A stretch of 64,000 bases of DNA from Acer yangbiense (Eukaryota > Streptophyta > Magnoliopsida > Sapindales > Sapindaceae): NCBI GenBank assembly GCA_008009225.1, contig CM017764.1:37740592-37804591 (forward strand), in the 5' to 3' direction. How positions within the stretch are numbered: position 1 is the first letter of the stretch; each line of letters opens with the position of its first letter. This document shows, piece after piece, positions 58,880 through 64,000 of this stretch. A model generated the notes under the pieces. It was given only the letters and a program-made list of their open reading frames with translations, made no database searches and had not been told where the DNA came from. A program made the translations under genes and the position numbers.

Positions 58880-60465
58880 TCTTCAGGTACTATGCATTGC
58901 ATGGTCGAGGGAGCTCGCCAGAATCTTCTCGAGTAATACGATATGCTCCATGGCCAGCTATGCCTGTAATGTGATATGGCTCTTCCCATTTATCCGCGAG
59001 TGATCCTGCAGCTTTGTCTTTAGTTTCTAGAGCCACGTTTTTTAGCACTAGGTCGCCGAGCGTGAACCTTCTTATAAGCACATGTGAATTGTAATACCTA
59101 GTTGCCCTTTGTTGATAGGCAGCATTCCTTATTTAAGCGTGTTCCCTTTTTTCTTCCAACTCGTCCAAACCAAATTTTAGCATATCAATGTTGAGTTCTG
59201 GTTGGAAGAGTCGTACTCTTGGTGAGGAGAATACTGTTTCTATGGGGATGACAGCTTCCGCTCCGAAAGCCATAGATTAAGGTGTCTCACCTGTGGAGCT
59301 TCTTTCTGTGGTTCGATATGCCCATAGCACATGTGGTAATTTCTCTGCCCAACTACCCTTCTTCACGGCGAGTTTGGCTTTCAAGTTGTGTTTGATAATC
59401 TTGTTTATTGCTTCAGTTTGTCCATTTGTTTATGGATGTGCTGGGGACGCATAGTAGTTGTTGATCCCATATTTGTCACACAACTCCCTGAATTTTTTAT
59501 TGTCAAACTGTGTTCCGTTGTCCGTGATGATGGTGTTTGGTATCCCGAATCAATATAGGATGTTCTTCTTCACAAAGCTGGTGGTGTTTGCTTCTGTTAT
59601 GTGTACCAATGGTTCGGCCTCTACCCACTTTGTAAAATAATCCACAGATACAATGGTGTGTTTTGCTCCTCCGGTCGCTATTGGCATTGGGCCGATCAGG
59701 TCGATTCCCCACATGGCGAATGGCCAAGGAGAAGTGATACTTTACAGGCGTTCAGGTGGCTGGCGAATGTTGTTTGCAATTTTCTGACACGCTTCACACC
59801 TTACTGCTACCCTTCTTGCATCGGCGAATAGCGTTAGCCAGTAGAACCCTTGTCTTAATGTTTTGTGGGCTAAGCTGATACCCCCAGCATGGTTTCCACA
59901 GCTTCCGCTATGTATGCTTTTCAGAATTACTTCTGCTTCTTCAGGTCTGATACACCTCTGCAACACTTTTTAATAGCCTTTCTTGTACAGTTCTCCACTA
60001 AGAACTGAATACCTTGTGGCTCTATATTTTAGTCGTTTTGCTTCTAATGGATCACTCAGGAGGGTGTCATTGACAAGGTATTCTTTGATTGTTGTCATCC
60101 AGTTATCCGTCTCACTTAAGATTACTCCAACTTCCATATGTTCGGTTATGCTTGGCTGTAGTAAATGGGCCATAAGAACGGTTTTGGGCCAAATGTTAAC
60201 CGTGGCGGATGCTAGTTTGGCTAAGGCGTCAGCCTGTTCATTCTTATCTCTTGGGATCTATACGATTTTGTATTATTTGAATCATCCTAGCAATCCTTTC
60301 ACCAATTTCAGGTAAGCGATCATGCTTTCATCTCTCGCTTGGTACTCATCTAGCACTTGATTGATAATGACTTGGGAGTCGCTGAAAATTTCTACTTCAT
60401 CGGCTCCTAAAGCTGTGTAGACTCTCAATCCTGCTATAAGTGCTTCGTATTCAGCTTTAACAATA
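58880..60465 (-). pseudogene. pol: Ty3/gypsy pol remnant: RNase H end and integrase (broken)
   Basis: Read leftward from 60465: an RNase H fragment (AEYEALIAGLRVYTALG, FSDSQVIINQV, NEQADALAKLAS), a linker, the integrase zinc-binding domain (HSGSCGNHAGG ... CEACQKIANN, about 59742-59966), the integrase core (WGIDLIGPMP for the first Asp, DYFTKWVEAEPL, TDNGTQF, then NGQTEA) and the C-terminal region (FTLGDLVLKNV ... WEEPYHITGI) ending near 58880. Several stops and frameshifts are present (for example near 59965, 59555, 59430 and 59277). The order RNase H then integrase and the WGIDLIGP text fit the Tat group of plant gypsy elements (family knowledge). It is truncated at 60465, so gag, protease and reverse transcriptase are missing. 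Confidence 0.85.
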
Positions 60466-61135
60466 ATATCAAATTAAATAAGAAACAAGAAAATAATCAA
60501 TGAATGCGGGAGACAGGTTTTACGTGGAAAACCCTTGAATGGGGAAAAAACCACGACGCCCCAGAGGGCAGAAAAATAATACTATGATTTATTGTAACTT
60601 TACACACTCAGATCTCTCACACAATTGCTCTTATTCCTCTAACTAATTTCGAACCCCTTTTCTGTAGGACAGGTGATTCTATTTATACTACGCTAGCTAG
60701 GGCTTCCCCTAGCTCATGCTGTGTTGGTGGTGGAGTCTCTACTTTGATTTATGCTAGGAATCTGGTGTTGTAAACGGATTAGGATTTGTTTCCCTTTTGG
60801 ACCTCTCCAGGTCGAGATTGGTTTATTCTTTCTTTAAGGCATAATGTCTATTTAGGCCTCGTCCTTGGGTGAATCCTTGTTGTAAGAGGTATGTCAGGGC
60901 AAGGTTACTGTCCCTGTGTCTTGGCCGAGTAGGCTTATACTGAGTAAGTTTATGCGGCGAACATCCTCATTTCTTTTGACTGGTTTACCTTGGCGAGTAC
61001 GTCTTTGGCTTTTACTAGTCTGAACGGCGGAGCCTTCTGACGTGGTAAATGTTTAACGTTTTCTTTCATTGACTTGGTCAAGAGATATCATGACTTTCCT
61101 TCTTTTATATATTCCGCTGACATGTCTTTCAGTCG
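60466..61135. other. LTR-like segment abutting the gypsy pol remnant
   Basis: Starts abruptly after the truncated RNase H. Contains TTTTACGTGGAAAACCC and a CGTGG...CCACG hairpin (60523-60555), a feature shared with the LTRs of the copia elements here, and GGCGAGT/GGCGAACAT words like those at 42880-42930. No gene. Could be the LTR of the gypsy element after an internal deletion; borders are not resolved. Confidence 0.4.
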
Positions 61136-61309
61136 AATATTTATATACAACAAAGATACACAAATTACAATTTAAAATGTTTAAACAATATAACAATATT
61201 ATAAATTTATAATGTAAGTATGTAACAAAACAAAGTAACAAACTAACAATTAAGTGATTAACAAACCAAAAATTTAATTAAGATATTTAAATTAAAAAAT
61301 AATAATTAA

Positions 61310-61800
61310 TTGAGAGGAATGCTGGCCTGGCAAGCCGGTGGGCTCGGCCCGCCATATGTATATATATATATTACCGTTTGAATTTGAACCATTTTTTTAT
61401 TGTTATTTTTTTGAAAAATTTGACCGTTGCTGACGTCAACAAATGATCAAAATTTTCAAAATGACTAAAAATTACAATATCCACCCGCATCTCTTCTATT
61501 TTATATTTTTACCTACATTTCAAATTTTTCTATAAATACCTCACCCATTCCAATCCACAATTTCCATACACTTTCTCTCAATCTCTATTCTCTCATACTC
61601 TCATATTCTCATTCTCTCCATTCTCCAAGAGTCCAAGTCTCCATTCTCCAACTCTCCATTACTCTCTCTAATTTCTATTCTCTAATAGTCTAATCTCTAC
61701 ACCATTTCTAAATTCAAATACTATATTACTAATAGTCTAATACTCTGTTAGTCTAATATTATTCTCTAATCTCTCCAGTCTCCACTGGCCAGCACTCAAG
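61310..61800 (+). promoter_or_regulatory. Orphan promoter-like region, possible hAT-type transposon remnant
   Basis: A GC-rich start (GCCTGGCAAGCCGGTGGGCTCGGCCCGCC, about 61326-61354, quoted here as part words GGCAAGCC, GGGCTCGGCCCGCC), then a clear TATA box, CTATAAATACC (TATAAATA 61531-61538), followed by about 240 bases of TCTC/CATTCTC-rich leader and no reading frame. This layout resembles the 5' part of plant hAT-like transposase genes, but the coding part and terminal repeats are not seen. It is cut by the gypsy LTR at about 61801. Confidence 0.35.
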
Positions 61801-63719
61801 TGACACTCGCAATAGGACGAGGTCAGAGAGTAGCACAATGGTAAGTAAAGTTTGTTCCTACAGGGATCGAGTGATCGATTACCGAAATTGATTAGCCTAG
61901 ATGCTATTCAAACAATCAATATGGAAGGTTTTCAAACTAAGCAAATTAAACTAAACTAAAATAATGCTAAAAGCTATAGTGAAAGATAAATAACAAGAAA
62001 TAAACACAAGTGTAATAATGGAGAAAAACATGCTAGGACTTGACTACACCCCACCCTATATTGACTTCCATTCTAGACTCAATTATTCACCCAAAACATG
62101 CTTATGCAATTCATAGACTCATGCACCTTAATATTAACCTACAATCTTGGTCAAGTAAAGTAGATTACACCCAAAACGTACCTAAGCTTATCTCTCGATT
62201 ACTCTGAATATACGAATGAGTTCATTAAGAACATTGGTACACTAAACGAATCCTATACGCTAGCCTAAGTAGGTCTACTTTTCTAGACATGCATAGAGGG
62301 CATTTTATCGAACACGTGGTGTGCGTCTCCAGTCAGTACATAACACACCACAAAAATTCATTCAAAAGGAGATCAATCAATTGAAAGCTTTAAGCACACT
62401 AAAATACCTATACAAATCACACTTGCACAAAATGAATAAACAAAGGTCAATACATATAGATATTCAAGGGTGGGGTTTCACCAAATCCTAGCAATAAATA
62501 TTTAGCTCATATTACAACTAATAGCTATACAACAAATAATCTCAAATGAGCACATGGCTATAATAAAGAATAAAAGAGAAAGAGTTTAGAGAAAACTATT
62601 TGGAGAGCTTCCTCTCTTTCCTTGAATCTTCATCTTATTCTATCCTTCTTCACTCTCTTTTTGCCCAAAATGTGGAGGATTGGTGGATGTGGTAAAAGGA
62701 ATGGGAGATATGTTTGGATTTTTGGGAGTGGTTGGTTGTGTGGAAGAGATGTGAAATATGAGAGGGTTTTTGGGATTTAGGTTATGATTTTCGGTTTTGT
62801 GTGTATGGCTCTCCTCTCTTGTGATAAGATAAAGAGATGTATATATATGGGTCTAAAATAGGGCTGAAATCTCGTCCAAAACGACTAAGAGACGGACTGC
62901 CGCGGTTGGGGCTTTTCACAATTAGCTGAAGCAACCTCTGAACCGCAGCACATTTAGAGAATTACTGTTGCTCGTGTTGCCACGGCTGGCCAGCCGCGAC
63001 ACTTCAACTGTGGCACATTACTGTCGTGTGGGGTGCCGCTTGAATGCCGCGGTGGTGGATTTGGAGGTGGCATGAGCTTGGAAGCCATGGAAGTTGGAAG
63101 AATTGGACGTGAGAGGAAAAGTGTGCATGGAGACTTGGAAATGGTGGCAAACGGACAGGGGGGACGCCGGCCATCGATCTGGGAGGAGAAACACTGGAAA
63201 CCGATCGAAAAGGACCGGGTCAGACGTTGGGTTGCGATCGGGTTGGGTCGGGTCGACCCACGCGGGCTGAAACGGATCAGCTGCATGAAGAAGACGACGT
63301 GACGTCATGATGACGACACGTTGAGGTGTCGGGGCACGCTTAGAAGGAGACGTGGGTGCACTCAGTAGCTAGGTCTGGTCTTTTTGCAGAACCGAATCTG
63401 GGCCGAGCCGGGCCGGGTCGGGTAACGGCCCAACCATGAAATGCACCGTTTCATTAAATGACGTGGCGCACTATGCTGCGTTGGCTAGCAAATTACAATA
63501 TGCTCCCCTCAACTCTTCTCTAATCACAGAATCTTCAATAATTTCTCCATATTTTCACTTTGACCCCTGGTTCCCTAAAATTACGCCAATGCCCCTGAAC
63601 TCCATAAATACATAAAACACTTATTTTATCATATTAAATACCCGATTTTACCTGAGAAACTAACTCAAAACGATACGAAAATAGGGCTACACTTTGTGTA
63701 GAAGTGAAGCAATCAAACA
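61801..63719 (-). repeat. Ty3/gypsy LTR, minus orientation, internal region continues beyond the window
   Basis: Starts TGACACTCGCAATAGGACGAGG (61801) and ends near AATCAAACA (63715 or 63719). Next to it on the minus strand is a G-rich PPT (GGTTTGGGGGTG) preceded by CTCGAGGACGACC, a stretch characteristic of the end of the internal region of large plant gypsy elements. It also contains GTTCCTACAGGGATCGAG (61852-61869), common in such LTRs. A TATA box (minus, 62841-62848) is followed upstream by a GC-rich patch (62893-63060). Overlapping frames at 62954-63308 on both strands are products of GC-rich text and not supported as genes. Confidence 0.7.
62893..63060. promoter_or_regulatory. GC-rich palindromic patch in the gypsy LTR
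   Basis: Contains the perfect 14-bp palindrome CGGCTGGCCAGCCG (62983-62996) and repeated GCCGCGG, CCGCAGCAC and GTGCCGC words. It begins about 45 bp upstream of the LTR TATA box, the same place as the arrays in the copia LTRs. Confidence 0.6.
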
Positions 63720-64000
63720 CCCCCAAACCTATCTTTTGGTCGTCCTCGAGCAAAACCAAAACCAAAACAAACAAACAAAAAGAAAAATAAAACAGAAGAA
63801 ATAAAAAACATAAAGAAATAAAATGCACGCGATAAGTCTTTTAAACCCCTAGGCGATCCCTAGTGGGACGAGTGAAGTCTCGTGAGGGTTTACAGTACGA
63901 CACCCACAAACGTCTTTCCTGTTGAGCCAACTATAGACAGAGATGCAATAATGGGTGAACCGAATTGAGGCACATGCATGCTAAGACCCCTAAGATAAAG
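63720..64000 (-). other. Start of a gypsy internal region (3' end in element sense)
   Basis: Minus strand: PPT, CTCGAGGACGACC, an A-rich stretch on the plus strand (63750-63815), then sequence without a clear frame to the window edge. The pol genes of this element, if present, lie outside. Confidence 0.5.

Noticed and set aside
62954..63308. Overlapping frames on both strands in GC-rich DNA
   Set aside because: Inside the gypsy LTR, mutually overlapping on opposite strands, no known domain.

Overview
This window is plant nuclear DNA, most likely from a eudicot. It contains one intact host gene, a secreted pathogenesis-related protein 1 (PR-1) at 53-538, followed by about 2 kb of AT-rich intergenic DNA with two SINE-like insertions. 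From 2522 to the right edge almost everything is LTR retrotransposon: Ty1/copia elements of the Sirevirus type, one copia element of another lineage, and Ty3/gypsy remnants. No other intact host gene, tRNA, rRNA or CRISPR array is visible. Bacterial-type signals such as ribosome binding sites and operons do not apply.

The retrotransposons form two nests that can be unpicked from TG...CA LTR ends, primer binding sites (PBS), polypurine tracts (PPT) and 5-bp target-site duplications (TSD). Nest 1 is element B (2522-42314, minus). Its interior took a solo LTR D (6034-27356, TSD CATTT/CAATT). D took element A2 (6450-25547, minus, TSD TACAA/CACAA). A2's 3' LTR took element A1 (7860-17439, plus, TSD AACCC/ATCCC). 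B's other LTR took the unrelated copia element C (32596-42257, minus, TSD CTTCT). Nest 2 is a gypsy remnant (42315-42988 and 58528 onward) that took element E (42989-58527, minus, TSD GCCTT). E holds solo LTR F in its 3' LTR (43900-45400, TSD CATGT) and solo LTR G in its reverse transcriptase (48553-52665, TSD CAACA). G holds solo LTR H (50657-52332, TSD ATGAT). To the right lie a truncated gypsy pol (about 58880-60465), an LTR-like segment, an orphan promoter-like stretch (about 61310-61800) and a gypsy LTR in minus orientation (61801-63719) whose internal region runs off the window.

A1, A2 and E encode almost the same Sirevirus gag-pol: zinc knuckles, coiled coil, protease, integrase, reverse transcriptase, RNase H. 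All are broken by stops, frameshifts or insertions. B keeps gag but has lost nearly all of pol. C lacks the first half of reverse transcriptase and its protease active site. No element here looks autonomous. LTR pairs of A1 and of A2 differ by only about 20 substitutions per 1.5 kb by eye, so the inner insertions look recent.

The most unusual signal is in the LTRs. About 45-55 bp upstream of the TATA box, LTRs of several families carry a GC-rich cluster of short palindromic words. The words differ between families (GCGCTGTAC in A and F, GGCGGTTTC/GACCGCC in E and H, GGCCAAGCTTGGCC and CCGTGGG/CCCACGG in B, others in D and in the gypsy LTR) while the position stays fixed. Nearer the PBS-proximal end, most of these LTRs share a two-tier hairpin (CGTGG/CCACG over CCC/GGG) with a different loop in each family. 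These are the observations most worth following up.
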